Origin: Acanthosepion lycidas
Lineage: Eukaryota; Mollusca; Cephalopoda; Sepiida; Sepiidae
Assembly: GCA_963932145.1 (NCBI GenBank)
Contig: OZ010574.1
Span: 61,949,878 to 62,013,877, forward strand
Direction: 5' to 3'
DNA: 64,000 nucleotides
Numbering within the stretch: the first letter of the stretch is position 1; each line of letters opens with the position of its first letter. Both the position numbers and the translations under genes were made by a program. This document shows positions 21,795 to 32,239 of the stretch, one piece after another. Below the pieces are notes generated by a model. The model searched no databases and was not told the origin of the DNA. It was given only the letters and a program-made list of their open reading frames with translations.

Positions 21795-22345
21795 GTTTTA
21801 TAAATGATTTTAGTATAGAAATGACTTGTAAATGATTTTATTATAGGAATGCATTGAAAATGATTTTAATACAGAAATGTATTGATAATGATTTTACAAT
21901 AGGAATGCATTGCCAATGTTTTTAATGTTAGGAATGCATTGTAAATGATTTTACTATATGAACGAAGTGCAAATGATTTTAATATAGAAATACCTTGGAA
22001 ATGATTTCAATATAGGAATGCCTTGCAAATGATTTCAATATAGGAATGCATTGCAAATGATTTCAATATAGGAATGCATTGCAAATGATTTCAATATAGG
22101 AATGCATTGCAAATGATTTCAATATAGGAATGCATTGCAAATGATTTTATTATAGGAATGCATTGCAAATGATTTTATTATAGGAATGCATTGCAAATGA
22201 TTTTATTATAGGAATGCCTTAGAAAAGATTTCAATATAGCAATGACTTGGAAAAGATTTTACTATAGAAATGCATTGCAAATGATTTTACTGTAGGAATG
22301 CATTGGAAATGATGTCAATATAGGAATGCATTAGAAATGATTTAC
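21795..22345. repeat. 28-bp minisatellite
   Basis: About 19 units of TATAGGAATGCATTGCAAAT plus GATTTCAA, cleaner in the centre (22015-22200). It lies about 160 bp downstream of the PLBD exon in transcription sense, so probably in its intron. Confidence 0.95.
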
Positions 22346-22354
22346 TTACTGTTT

Positions 22355-22470
22355 CCACTCCTGCTTTCCTTACCTCTACTCAATCCTGTGAGTGTCAAAC
22401 CTCCAAGCCCCCTTTCCTCATTATGTTAAGAGATTTCAGTTGTCACTTTCTGATTGTATTCTTAAAAGTT
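22355..22470 (-). mobile_element. RTE-like LINE fragment
   Basis: The plus strand carries CAATCCTGTGAGTGTCAAAC and CCTTTCCTCATTATG, complement of the RMRKEGLENLILTG coding region of the RTE-like family. Confidence 0.65.
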
Positions 22471-22506
22471 AGAATTCAAGCAGTAAGAGTGTAATTATTT
22501 ACTCAC

Positions 22507-22756
22507 CATGTGCCAGAAAGGATCTTTGTCTGACATTTTCTTGACTTGTGACATCATCCAATGAAGATTGGCTTTGAAAAAAGCCGTTAATTTTGTACAT
22601 TTGTCACTCTTGACTTTTTGGCAAAAATCTGACCATGTGTTCATGCCACTCAAGGTTATCATGTGGGATGTTAGCGAGGCTTCGAGAAGACCAGCTCCAT
22701 ATGCTTGCCATGTGTCATTTGCAGCTGGATTCGTCTGCAGCCAGAGATAGGCCCAT
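22507..22756 (-). CDS. phospholipase B-like (PLBD family) protein, one internal exon
   Basis: The exon encodes (R)WAYLWLQTNPAANDTWQAYG, AGLLEASLTSHMITLSGMNT, WSDFCQKVKSDKCTKLTAFF and KANLHWMMSQVKKMSDKDPF, ending WHM. This aligns by eye with the N-terminal part of phospholipase B-like proteins: the (G)W..L.I.T segment, Q.Y.AG.LE..LT, and the helix before the FW.H motif. It is flanked on the minus strand by an acceptor (GTTTTTTGTAG, phase 2) and a donor (GTGAGTAAATA, phase 0), 250 bp in all. Family members are lysosomal or secreted Ntn-hydrolase-fold proteins with amidase or putative phospholipase activity. The catalytic Cys is not in this exon as I read it. No adjacent exon was found in the window, which implies long repeat-filled introns. 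It could be an isolated pseudo-exon, but the clean frame and splice sites argue against that. Confidence 0.8.
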
Positions 22757-23035
22757 CTACAAAAAACAAAATATCGAACTATAATTACCATTTTCAATCT
22801 AAGTTTTCATTCATTAGCATTTATAACAGTGATTCTTTAGGGTACTTCAAACAATCAAGAGGACAGTAAGTGTTCAGCAAAGTCGAGCTGGACAACAATT
22901 TAATATCACATTAACTGACCTGTCATAGTTAAAACCTAGATTTAGATCTCTAGCATGTAAAAATAAACCGGGAGATTTTACCAAAGACAGCGAGAAACAG
23001 AAGGATTTTTAAAAAATGGAAATGTTTTTCATATT
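22757..23035. other. presumed PLBD intron sequence, no recognised feature
   Basis: Upstream of the exon in transcription sense. A polypyrimidine-type acceptor adjoins it at 22757-22768. Confidence 0.5.
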
Positions 23036-23039
23036 TTAA

Positions 23040-23465
23040 AAATCATTTCATCACAAGAAAGGCAATAAAGCTGCTAAGACACGAGTTTTAGAGAATATGA
23101 GAAAAAAAAAACACTATTATGGCAAGAGAACAATAAAAGAACAAGAATTAAGACAGAAGATAATGATTGACATTGCATTTAAATTTTTAAAGAGCAAAGT
23201 TAACTGGTAAGCTAGAAGCTGAAAGAGAGTTCCACAAGCAAGAAGTGCAATTAAAGAAATCGCCATTTTAACTGTAAAATGATAGGGACCTTGTCACCAA
23301 TCTATTACAGTGCTTAAATTCATAAAGTCTAGGTACCATAGTTCACCAGAACAATTACCATGAAATTATGTCTAGGAAAGGCACAGGGAAGTTACGTTAT
23401 GGTGATGAGAAAGGGACTGAAGCTGAGATGCCAGGTCAGGACCAATAACAAAGGAGCAACATTTA
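23040..23465 (-). mobile_element. jockey-like LINE 3' end
   Basis: Tail motif GAAAGGCAATAAAGCTGCTA, then ACAAGAATTAAGACAGAAG, and the C-terminal RT region with stops in all frames. 23466-23900 has no feature except an A-run at 23811-23836. Confidence 0.75.
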
Positions 23466-23917
23466 AGGCCAATGAAATCCCTATTTGGTAAATCTGTTAT
23501 CAAAAAATATTATCCCTGCAATGATTTAACCAAACAATGGCCCAAAATGGTTTTCAAAATGCATGCAGACTGAACAGGAAGTAGTTTCAATCAGCTGCTC
23601 TTTTAATGGAGAAATCTCAATAATTTATTTAGAGAGATTCTTGTAAAAAATAATAAACTCAATGGAAGACCAATGTGCAAAAGTTACCCAAGAGAACATT
23701 AATTACAAACCCGGAGGCTAGGATCTTCTATGTGCCATCTACGTTCATCAGGATGGGTGCGATCATTTAAGATAAATAATTATTATCCACAATGTTTGTG
23801 CAAGTGCCTTAAAAAAAAAAAAAAAAAAAAAAAAAACCATAAAAAAGGTTTTAAGAAAAGATTTTAAAAATTACAAAAAATATTTAAAAATAACATCTAT
23901 CATGCAGATATAATGGG

Positions 23918-24190
23918 TACCTCAATATTGAGTAATGGATAGCAAACTTGTCTCGCTAGAACAATTACAACTGGATAGTGAGTTCGATCCTCATTGGGCA
24001 CCTCAGATTTTCAACCTTGTGCCACATCTGAGCTATGCTTAGAAAATCACTTGGGCACCTCGACATTGTGTAATGGATAGCAATCTCGTCTTGTTAGAAC
24101 AATTATGACTGGATAGTGAGTTTGATCCTCACTGGGCGCCCCATATTTTTGGCCTTGTGTCACATCTAAGCTATGTTTAGAAAATAACTG
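23918..24190 (+). repeat. two tandem tRNA-like units
   Basis: Unit 1 has GAGTAATGGATAGCAAACTT and GTGAGTTCGATCCTCATTGG (B-box GTTCGATCC). Unit 2 has GTGTAATGGATAGCAATCTC and GTGAGTTTGATCCTCACTGG. Each is followed by a CCTTGTGCCACATCTGAG-type linker, period about 140 bp. A-box-like and B-box-like segments keep tRNA spacing. A tRNA-Arg-like ancestor is a guess. Confidence 0.7.
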
Positions 24191-24204
24191 TACATATAAC
24201 AACT

Positions 24205-24440
24205 AAAACTTACAGTCAAATCACTGAAGGTAAGCAATGTCAAGCCCAGTAAGTATTTAGATATGGGGAGGGGGACAGCTTGAGAACACTGCATGCTGTT
24301 AGTATAAACCTGGGTTCAAAATCTGATTGGGCACTGGACTTGCACCTTCTATGGAAACAACGTGTTGTTGAGAGCTGGGTCCCTCATACTCTTCAGTGGA
24401 GTCTATGGGGCTAAAGGAGGATTTAACAACTAAGTCTAGG
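24205..24440 (+). mobile_element. old 5S-rRNA-derived SINE remnant
   Basis: CTTACAGTCAAATCACTGAA then GGTAAGCAATGTCAAGCCCA and GTATTTAGATATGG correspond to 5S rRNA with an internal deletion like that of the 44443 copy. A tRNA-like CTGGGTTCAAAATC follows. Confidence 0.5.
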
Positions 24441-24689
24441 TAACTATTTAAAAGGTCAGGGGTCAATTTCACACTGTATTTATATTATAAACAGGACCCC
24501 CTCCCGAATTCTAAATCAATAAAAAAAAAAAAAAAATCAATATTTTACAATTCTGACAAATGTTGCTTGAGGAAAGTGATAAATTCTAATCTATCAAAAT
24601 GTTTCCCTATTTTTTATGAGTGGACCAATCAATTTAAGCAGTGCCAAAAATTGATAAAAATGAAAATTTGTCTATATTTCTGAGATTGT

Positions 24690-24960
24690 AACTATTTATA
24701 ATATTTACATTGTTCAGACAGTTGTCCACATATCTCAGTTTAGTAAATCAACTCTCCAAGTTTTTGTTCACCTCTGCTGTGGCCAGGTATTGAACTCAAC
24801 TCTTTGGGTCAAGTATCCACTGTGCCATCTGTCCTTGAATAGAAGATGAAGCCTAAAATCTACAATGGCCAAAACATTCTGAATATGACAATAAAGATGA
24901 GGACAATAGATCAAACAATGTAAATAGTGTAAACACAAATTTATCTTTCAGCCTGTTGAA
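24690..24960. mobile_element. inverted SINE unit (SINE-A), locus 3
   Basis: The left end, TTTACATTGTTCAGACAGTT, is the minus-strand 3' tail. The middle has the complement of the tRNA-like head (GTATTGAACTCAACTCTTTG, CCACTGTGCCATCTGTCC). The right end is a plus-strand tail (ACAATAAAGATGAGGACAAT, CAATGTAAATAGTG). Confidence 0.6.
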
Positions 24961-25099
24961 TAATATGTATTATATATCAAAGCAAAACTCTACTTGTATG
25001 AGTGACATAAAACAATTGTCAACTTCTCAAAGGTGACAAATAAGTCAAATTTTTTAATGTATTATGGTACAGTTGTTGTGTAGATGTTTTGAGTACCTG

Positions 25100-25366
25100 T
25101 CACAGCAAGAATCTCAAGACACAAAGTACTTTTTGAAGTGTGCTTGCAGTCTCCAATAAAGTGGATTTTTGTAGCATTTTAAACCAATTTGGTTGGCAAA
25201 GTTTAATGGGATGGAGCCATGTTCTCCAATCACTACTAGGAAGATTAACATTTTTCTCCAACATTTTCTACAATCTGGCAATATCAATCTTTGGTCGGAG
25301 TAGTTGCTGATCTTTTGTATTTGCTTTATTAAAGGTTATGGATGCATCAGTTATTTGGCAGTCATT
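25100..25366 (-). pseudogene. unrecognised decayed coding fragment
   Basis: A minus-strand frame of about 89 codons broken by one stop: NDCQITDASITFNKANTKDQ, QLLRPKIDIARL, stop, KMLEKNVNLPSSDWRTWLHP, IKLCQPNWFKML and on. The composition looks coding rather than random (S/D/W/K mixed, no low-complexity bias). I cannot place it. A transposon-derived protein is the likeliest source. Confidence 0.35.
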
Positions 25367-25379
25367 TTCAATTATATTG

Positions 25380-25475
25380 AGAATAGAAAGAAAAGAGAAA
25401 AAAAGAGAAAAAGAGAGGAAAGTTTAAGAAGTGAGAGTAAAATGAAAAAAAAAAAAAAAAAAAAAAAAAAATGAA
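25380..25475. repeat. purine-rich tract ending in an A-run
   Basis: AGAAAAGAGAAAAAAAGAG followed by A26 at 25446. Confidence 0.9.
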
Positions 25476-25738
25476 AATGACAAATAACCATGGCATTTTG
25501 CACATGTACACAGACGGGAACATGGGTGTGAATGCACCGAGACACATACACTATGAAAGAAAAACTTGCACCAATGAAAAGTGCATATAAAAAAGAAAAT
25601 CAAGAAGTATAAGCAGTGAATTGTTGATACCCCCTGAGGAGTGGGCAGAGCAATTCTTGGAGGGTCCGTTTACAAATCTCTATAGTTGGGGTGTTGAAGG
25701 TAACATCAACCAGTTAAGTGACAAACCTTTTACTTGTA

Positions 25739-25786
<48 letters not shown>

Positions 25787-26555
25787 TGTTTAGATGACAA
25801 ATTGTTCTTTAAGGCAAATATTATTAAAGACAACATATTTTTAACTTTCACTTCTGATATTTTTTGACAGAATTTCTTTCTTATTTGAGGATTATTCGTA
25901 ATTTGGAATCATTAAAATTAATCAATATATTATCATTATCTTTTTTTTTTTTTTTTTTTTTGTCAATGTCATAATCAGTTATACTGAAATTTATTTTTAA
26001 ACCCATCAGCAATAGAAAAATTACATGAGAAAAGCCAGCAGATTTTGGTAGCAACAAAGCAAACAGCTTTTCAACAGTACCACTTCTGCTAGCAAAACTG
26101 TTGAAAATGCTGAGCTTGTGTGGAATACAGAATAAAATCCCAACCCAGCAGTGGGTGAGAGGAAAAAGATATAAATGTCAAACTCAATATTGGTTATTCC
26201 TGACCGATTTGGAATAGTGCCAAAAAACTTGCAGAAGAAGCATAAGTCCTCCTTAAAAATGTGGCCAATCTTTTTTAGGAGTGAAAAAGACAATGAAAGA
26301 GAAATTATTGAAGGACGAGTTTCTAAATTTAATTAACATTAATTTCCATTTTCTAACATTCATCCAACACCAAATAGGAATTATAGATACTTGTTGGCAA
26401 GTTTGACACAAGAGCAGTCTCTTGGAGCATCCAGTGAAGTAGGTTATGTCAGTCTGAATTGTTTTGATGGGGGATTGGAGTTGAGGTCATTCCAAAATCT
26501 AAGTTTTAAATCACTGTTTTAAAACAGTGGTAATGTCTATTAAAATTTTGGAAAC
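25476..26555. other. no recognised gene; one (TA)n run
   Basis: TA run at 25745-25786, T-run at 25941. The 90-codon minus frame at 26021-26293 shows no domain I know. Confidence 0.5.
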
Positions 26556-26559
26556 ATGT

Positions 26560-27120
26560 TTTTAATCATTTTGCCCCAAGCAAGGCTATAAAGCCACTAA
26601 GACATATGAGGTTAATGAGTGTAAAATTATAAAATAGAAAATATGAAAAATCTAATCTAATCATATTATAAATTAAAAATCTAATCACATTAGAAAATAC
26701 GAAAAAGAAAAAAAACATTATTATAGAGAGAGGACAATAAAAGAATAAGAATTAAGACAGAAGATAACAATTGACATTGATCCTCAAAAATTTAAATGCA
26801 AAGTTGACTGGGGAGCAAGAAGACGGAAGAGTTTCACAAGCATGAAGTGCGATAGAAGAAACTGTTAGCATAGAACTTACATCTAGCCATTTCAACTGAT
26901 AAATGATGAGACGTTGCCGCCAATCTAGTACAGTTGTTAAATTTCTAAAGTCTAGATACCATACAGGAATGTTCATCAGAACAATTTATCATGAAAATAT
27001 TTTATAGAAAAGGCATAGGGAAGCTATATTATGGCAGTGGGAAAGTGACTGAATGTGAGATGCCAGGTCAGGACCAATAACATTGCAGATTCTTTGTTAT
27101 TTTTGGGTTTTTTTTTTTAT
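26560..27120 (-). mobile_element. jockey-like LINE 3' end
   Basis: Tail AAGCAAGGCTATAAAGCCAC at 26579, then RT C-terminal sequence, with stops in every frame. Confidence 0.75.
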
Positions 27121-27239
27121 CAAGGATCTATAAATATATAGCATGCAAATTAATTTTGTCATACTGTTAAAGCAGTAGAACATTGGCCTAGTGGATATGC
27201 CACTAGAAGTGGGTCAGGATTTACTTGTTAATTTTATAT

Positions 27240-28080
27240 ACATCTGCTTATTTTAGCATAAAATATGTTCTAGTTTTCCATATTAACACTATGGGAAAAT
27301 GAATATGTACAAATCTGTATATGATTTTTAAGTGTTAATGGATATCCATATCTGAGTAGACACACTGTTTATTACAAACAGTATATTTATTTTTGTCTAC
27401 TGGCCGGAAAATTCGAGAAATTTTATTCCCGAAAAATTGTTCAGTGGTACAATATTGGACTGAAGCCTGAGAAAAAAAAGAAGAGTTTATGCAAGATTTT
27501 CTTTTTAATTGAAATCGCCCCAAGCAAGGTAATAAAACCACTAAGACAATGGGTTATGGGATGTGAGAGAATTAGAAAACAGAAGCATTATTAAGGATTA
27601 GCAACAATAGAAGAGTAATCAAGAAGACATTAGATAATGAGTTGAGTTTTTCCATGTCGATACTCTGAGAAAATGAATATGTACAAACCTATATATGATT
27701 TCTATGACTTTAAACATTATTTCTGGTGATACCCATATACAAATAGATGTTCCATTTATTCTAAACAATATATATATATTTTCATCTACCAGTCTGATGA
27801 AATGTTATTCAAGAAAAATGGTTCAATAGTAGAGCATTGTACTGGGAAGAAAAAGAGTATATGCAAGTTTTTTTTTTTTTAATCAAAATAATACGAAACA
27901 AGGCAGTAAAGTCACTAAGACAATCAGTTACTGGGTGTAAAAGAATTAGAAAACACAAGCATTGTAGAAGAGTAATCAGAGATACAGTAGATAAGGATTG
28001 ATACGGCATTTACATTTTTGAAAATCAAAGTTGACTGGGAAGCAAGAAGCCAGAAGAAAGACCCACGTGTGAGAAGAAAC
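27240..28080. repeat. tandem duplication of a ~400-bp composite unit
   Basis: Units 27240-27640 and 27640-28030 each run: GAAAATGAATATGTACAAA, a GTAGA..TTTATT block, a tRNA-like D-arm (TTCAGTGGTACAATATTGGA, TTCAATAGTAGAGCATTGTA), then a minus-strand jockey-like tail (AAGCAAGGTAATAAAACC, AACAAGGCAGTAAAGTCAC). Confidence 0.7.
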
Positions 28081-28176
28081 TAAACATGAAACTCATAGTT
28101 ACATTGAACAATTTAATTTGGGTTGTTTCTCAATCAAAATAAAGGAAATAAATTCAACAAACAAATAAAAAAAGTT

Positions 28177-28876
28177 AAGGTTTTTCTTGTAGAAGGGTGG
28201 AGACAAGGTTTTTCTTGTAGAAGGGTGGAGACAAGGTTTTTCTTGTAGAAGGGTGGAGACAAGGTTTTTCTTGTAGAAGGGTGGAGACAAGGTTTTTCTT
28301 GTAGAAGGGTGGAGACAAGGTTTTTCTTGTAGAAGGGTGGAGACAAGGTTTTTCTTGTAGAAGGGTGGAGACAAGGTTTTTCTTGTAGAAGGGTGGAGAC
28401 AAGGTTTTTCTTGTAGAAGGGTGGAGACAAGGTTTTTCTTGTAGAAGGGTGGAGACAAGGTTTTTCTTGTAGAAGGGTGGAGACAAGGTTTTTCTTGTAG
28501 AAGGGTGGAGACAAGGTTTTTCTTGTAGAAGGGTGGAGACAAGGTTTTTCTTGTAGAAGGGTGGAGACAAGGTTTTTCTTGTAGAAGGGTGGAGACAAGG
28601 TTTTTCTTGTAGAAGGGTGGAGACAAGGTTTTTCTTGTAGAAGGGTGGAGACAAGGTTTTTCTTGTAGAAGGGTGGAGACAAGGTTTTTCTTGTAGAAGG
28701 GTGGAGACAAGGTTTTTCTTGTAGAAGGGTGGAGACAAGGTTTTTCTTGTAGAAGGGTGGAGACAAGGTTTTTCTTGTAGAAGGGTGGAGACAAGGTTTT
28801 TCTTGTAGAAGGGTGGAGACAAGGTTTTTCTTGTAGAAGGGTGGAGACAAGGTTTTTCTTGTAGAAGGGTGGAGAC
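28177..28876. repeat. perfect 25 x 28-bp tandem array
   Basis: 700 bp made of exactly 25 copies of a 28-bp unit (AAGGTTTTTCTTGTAGAAGG plus GTGGAGAC) with no difference that I can see. Since 3 x 28 = 84 and the unit lacks stops on the minus strand, all three minus frames stay open, giving false proteins of 215-277 residues repeating SPPFYKKNLVSTLLQEKPC. Confidence 0.97.
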
Positions 28877-28959
28877 AATTCAGGGTGAAAGGCAAGAGAA
28901 CACCCTAATAAGCGCCATACTGTGGGAGGCATAATCAGGCATTTAACCAGTTTAATACC

Positions 28960-29300
28960 TGTATTTGAACTTGACAGTTTATCAACCCTCAGCAGGTTAT
29001 TTTAAGGCAGAAAATATTTTTAGATTGTAAGAATTTTTTTTTTGAGATACTAATGATTAAAGTAATATAAGTCTTACTAATTAACCCATAGCTGCTCAGA
29101 TTGAAGAATTGGAGAGCTGAGTTCAAATTCCAGTTGAGTTCACAGCATTTACTTATGAGCTAATAAGTTTGAGAAAGTTATGAATCCATCTCTTCTTGCC
29201 CCAGCTATGGATAAAATAGCAGTACAGACTGGGTCCTGTAACCCTGGGTGGCAACCGGTCTAGGAGAAAAACTCTGAATTCAAAACTGTATGTAGCCCTA
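28960..29300. mobile_element. two 5S-SINE-family pieces head to head
   Basis: 28970-29095 is the family tail on the minus strand (TTTATCAACC..CAGGTTATTTTAAGGC). 29100-29230 is the tRNA-like middle on the plus strand (GAGCTGAGTTCAAATTCCAG, TATGAATCCATCTCTTCTTG, CCCCAGCTATGG). A further GGTCCTGTAACCCTGGGTGG block follows. The 5S part is absent. Confidence 0.6.
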
Positions 29301-29456
29301 ATACATTACGTACCACACAGCTAAAGAAAGGATTGTTCACACTGACTCAATGATACTGACTATGGTTGAGAGCATTTATTTTTTTAGAAGGGGATGAGAA
29401 AAGGTGAATTCATACCTTGGTTTATCAAGGTTTTTAAATTTGAGAATTTTCATGAA

Positions 29457-29506
29457 TTTTGACTGACCTTTCAGCCATCTGATGGTGGCTGAAATGTCAG
29501 TCAAAA
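29457..29506. repeat. short hairpin
   Basis: TTTTGACTGACCTTTCAGCCA and its near reverse complement (one mismatch, 21-bp arms) around TCTGATGG. Confidence 0.75.
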
Positions 29507-29579
29507 CATGTAGAGGGCACAAAGTGACATAATTCAAAGTCTCATGAGGTAAAAGTAAGCAATTAATATTCAAGAAAAT

Positions 29580-30045
29580 ATATACATAAGTTTCATTAAA
29601 GACAACTGAAAAATTAATGCAATTAAGATTTTTATTTAATTTTTGTTGTGCTTGTACAAGTGTTTTCTTTTTTGGACACAATGTGTGTAAAAATTGCCCA
29701 TAAATTCTGCATATTGAAGCACTTTCAGCTAATCTTTTAGCCATTATCAAGGACAATTTTTATTTTTAACTGAATGTTTGTTTTTTTTATTTATATATTT
29801 GAAGTTATAGGAATGTTTAATTTTCTAAACAAGGTCAGCACATTAATTCTAGTTAACATTATTGAATATTGGCTTTTCCTTTTTTATTATTAGGGCTTCA
29901 TTATTTTTAATCTTTTTTTTACGTGTGGATTATACTTGTATTTTGTATCAGTATGTTTCATGTGGAGTTTGGTAGGTTTTTGTGTGTTTAAATGCGTCCT
30001 AATTAAGTTATGGTCAGTTAGGTATGCTGTTGTTGTGTGCGTATA
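29580..30045 (-). pseudogene. Penelope-like element 3' end, MITE-free copy
   Basis: The minus strand near 30030-29960 reads YLTDHNLIRTHLNTQK, matching LSDQRSIRYHLNTH at 20160. Then frameshifted sequence consistent with ILIQNTSII and a NNEALIIKKEKPI ending. 29580-29870 matches 19558-19860. The site of the 19862 MITE is empty here. Confidence 0.7.
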
Positions 30046-30052
30046 TATAATA

Positions 30053-30428
30053 CAGTTCAATGGTAATTTTTTTAATTGGCCCCAAAAGTAGTTATTTTGT
30101 AGTATAAAAAAGAGAAAATTATTATACATTGTTAAAAATAAGTGAAACATGATTTTTTCTATTAGAAATTTTATTATGACAAAACTTAAAAAGCATAGGA
30201 TTAAAATAAATATGATTAAAATTTTTTCTCTTTTCAAAATGTCCTTGTTCCACCATGATTGCTGCAGCACAAATTTTTTGCAAATTCATTGCAAAAGCTT
30301 CACAAAGCATAAATATTGATCCAATTCTTTCTTTATTCAATGAAAAGCTCTTTTTTTTTTTTTTTTTTCACTCTTCTGTCAAGTTCATCCCAAGCTAATT
30401 CTGGGGGTGAATTGAAACTTTTGGACTG
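30053..30428. mobile_element. non-autonomous Tc1-like element, copy 2
   Basis: It starts CAGTTCAATGG and ends AAACTTTTGGACTG between TA dinucleotides. The interior matches copy 1 (AGAAAATTATTATA, ATTGCTGCAGCACAAATTTT, TCTGTCAAGTTCATCCCA). A T-run at 30350 is unique to this copy. Confidence 0.75.

Positions 30429-30430
<2 letters not shown>

Positions 30431-30472
<42 letters not shown>
30431..30472. repeat. (TA)n microsatellite
   Basis: Pure TA run starting at the target TA of the Tc1-like element. 30480-31275 contains no recognised feature. Confidence 0.95.
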
Positions 30473-31275
30473 CAGCATAATTTTCCAACCCACAAAATGT
30501 TTAATATCTAAAACCCACTAAACTGAGTTTCTTTTATCCAGGCTTTCAGATAACACGTTTAGCCATCTTGACGTCATTTGTCATAAGAATCACTGAAAAC
30601 CCCATTCATCTAGAAAGAAAACAGGTTAAATTTTTTTTATCTTCCTAACTGAGCAATGGTGAGAGGAAAAAAATCATTCTGACCTTCATTCAACATTCAT
30701 ACTCTGGCTTCCATCTTCAAAGTTCATTCTAGAACCATCAAGTGAATGGTGAATAAGTTTAAAAAAGAGGGAAGAGCAGAGAGGAAAACTGGATCAGGAA
30801 TTCACAATTATAAGAGGAATTATCATTTCAACTTAGAGCTAAAGAGATCAATTAGACAAGATTTCAATGAGGTTTTGTTATTTTGTATCTAGACATTGGT
30901 TCTGTTATAATACTTCAGTCTATCACGTGGTATGATGTCATAGAACAGCATCTTGAACTTATGATCTGCCTCTGCTATTCCACAGCCATTAATATCGCAT
31001 AGCAATATTCTATGTCAAAATGATAAAATACCATCTTTGACAGTGGATATCTTTGTTTCACGTCTGTATAACCACTCCTCTGAAGATGGTTCATGTGGGC
31101 CAAAATCTTAGGACCAACTTAATAAAAAAATATCCAAATGTTGGACAATTTTTGTCTATTTTAACAAGAAATTAAAGCAAATATTCGAACATTAAAATGG
31201 CGGATGATCAGATATAATAGACATTCATTGTCTGTTATATTTGATAATATATGTTTAAATAACGATCTGCTGCCC

Positions 31276-31279
31276 CAGT

Positions 31280-31323
<44 letters not shown>

Positions 31324-31325
31324 TT
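31276..31325. repeat. (CA)n(TA)n microsatellite
   Basis: CA run passing into TA run. Confidence 0.95.
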
Positions 31326-31419
31326 TAAGAAATATACATTGCTTGCACTACTCAGTTTCATGCTTTCACTATTTGCATATGATTGCTCACTTGTACATCT
31401 ACCTATATTTATTCATTTG

Positions 31420-31422
<3 letters not shown>

Positions 31423-31459
<37 letters not shown>
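31423..31459. repeat. (TA)n microsatellite
   Basis: TA run ending one base before the hammerhead-like motif. Confidence 0.95.
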
Positions 31460-31460
<1 letters not shown>

Positions 31461-31492
31461 TGATGAGCTGGAGAACCAGCGAAGCTTAAGTC
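31460..31492 (+). ncRNA. hammerhead-ribozyme-like core
   Basis: In order: CTGATGA (31460-31466), a 5-bp stem II GCTGG/CCAGC with AGAA loop, GAA (31481-31483), then GC-TTAA-GT, a minimal 2-bp stem III, and C at 31492 as the would-be cleavage site of a GUC triplet. The usual A-U pair closing stem III is G-T here. Stem I is not evident, because a TA repeat lies upstream and ACACACC downstream. Best read as a degraded or minimal type I motif, or chance. Confidence 0.4.
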
Positions 31493-31539
31493 ACACACCA
31501 AAATGTAGGTATATGTATATTTATTAATATATATCTTTG

Positions 31540-31682
31540 CTCTGCCTAACCGCACCGAGTACTGTTATGTTTACACCGCATAAATAAATTTGATGATTAT
31601 TTATTTGCTTACTTGTGTATGCACACGAATACACGAGTATACAGTTGCTTATATCTGGTCATTTGATTTATCTAACTGTCTG

Positions 31683-31730
<48 letters not shown>

Positions 31731-31860
31731 CATGCACATGTATATACAGGCACCAAATTTATTCATACATATTTGCAGATTTTGAAATGATATATTTGGA
31801 AATATTATCAGCAAAGATTAGAGATTAAAATCTCTTTCTTAGACTGATAATAATTTCAGT
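31540..31860. repeat. (CT)n(TA)n microsatellite and flanks
   Basis: CTGTCTGTCTCTCTCTCTC then a TA run at 31700-31725. 31860-32235 has no recognised feature. Confidence 0.8.
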
Positions 31861-32239
31861 CTCCGATTAGATTTAAATTGACCATATTCACTGAATTTGC
31901 CTCGAACAAAGAAATAAGAATTAGATAATAATCGATGTTCGTGTAGTAAGAAGAACTAATTCCAGATGGAACTTTCAATCTCTGGGTGATTAATCTTGTC
32001 TTAACACTTTCACCAAACCTACAATTTTCCTGGTAAAAATACACCAATTCCATATCCAAAGACTTAATTGAGACTACATGTATAATTATTTAGTGATCAA
32101 TTTCTTATCCCAGCCTCTTTGGAGAATTTAGGTCTTCGTTGACCAAGAATTTGAACTGCATTGCTGTAATCCAATATGAATTACCCAAATTTGATAAAAT
32201 CAATTATTTTGTACATGTTAATACATCAAAGCAAGTCTA

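Noticed and set aside
21795..22345. CRISPR-like array of 28-bp repeats
   Set aside because: Units are contiguous with no unique spacers, and the genome is animal.
22568..22750. 60-codon plus-strand frame
   Set aside because: Antisense shadow of the PLBD exon.
23918..24190. Functional tRNA genes
   Set aside because: A- and B-box spacing is kept, but I cannot fold a proper acceptor stem or anticodon arm.
28099..28932. 277-residue minus-strand open frame
   Set aside because: Pure translation of the 28-bp array; the other two minus frames are open too.
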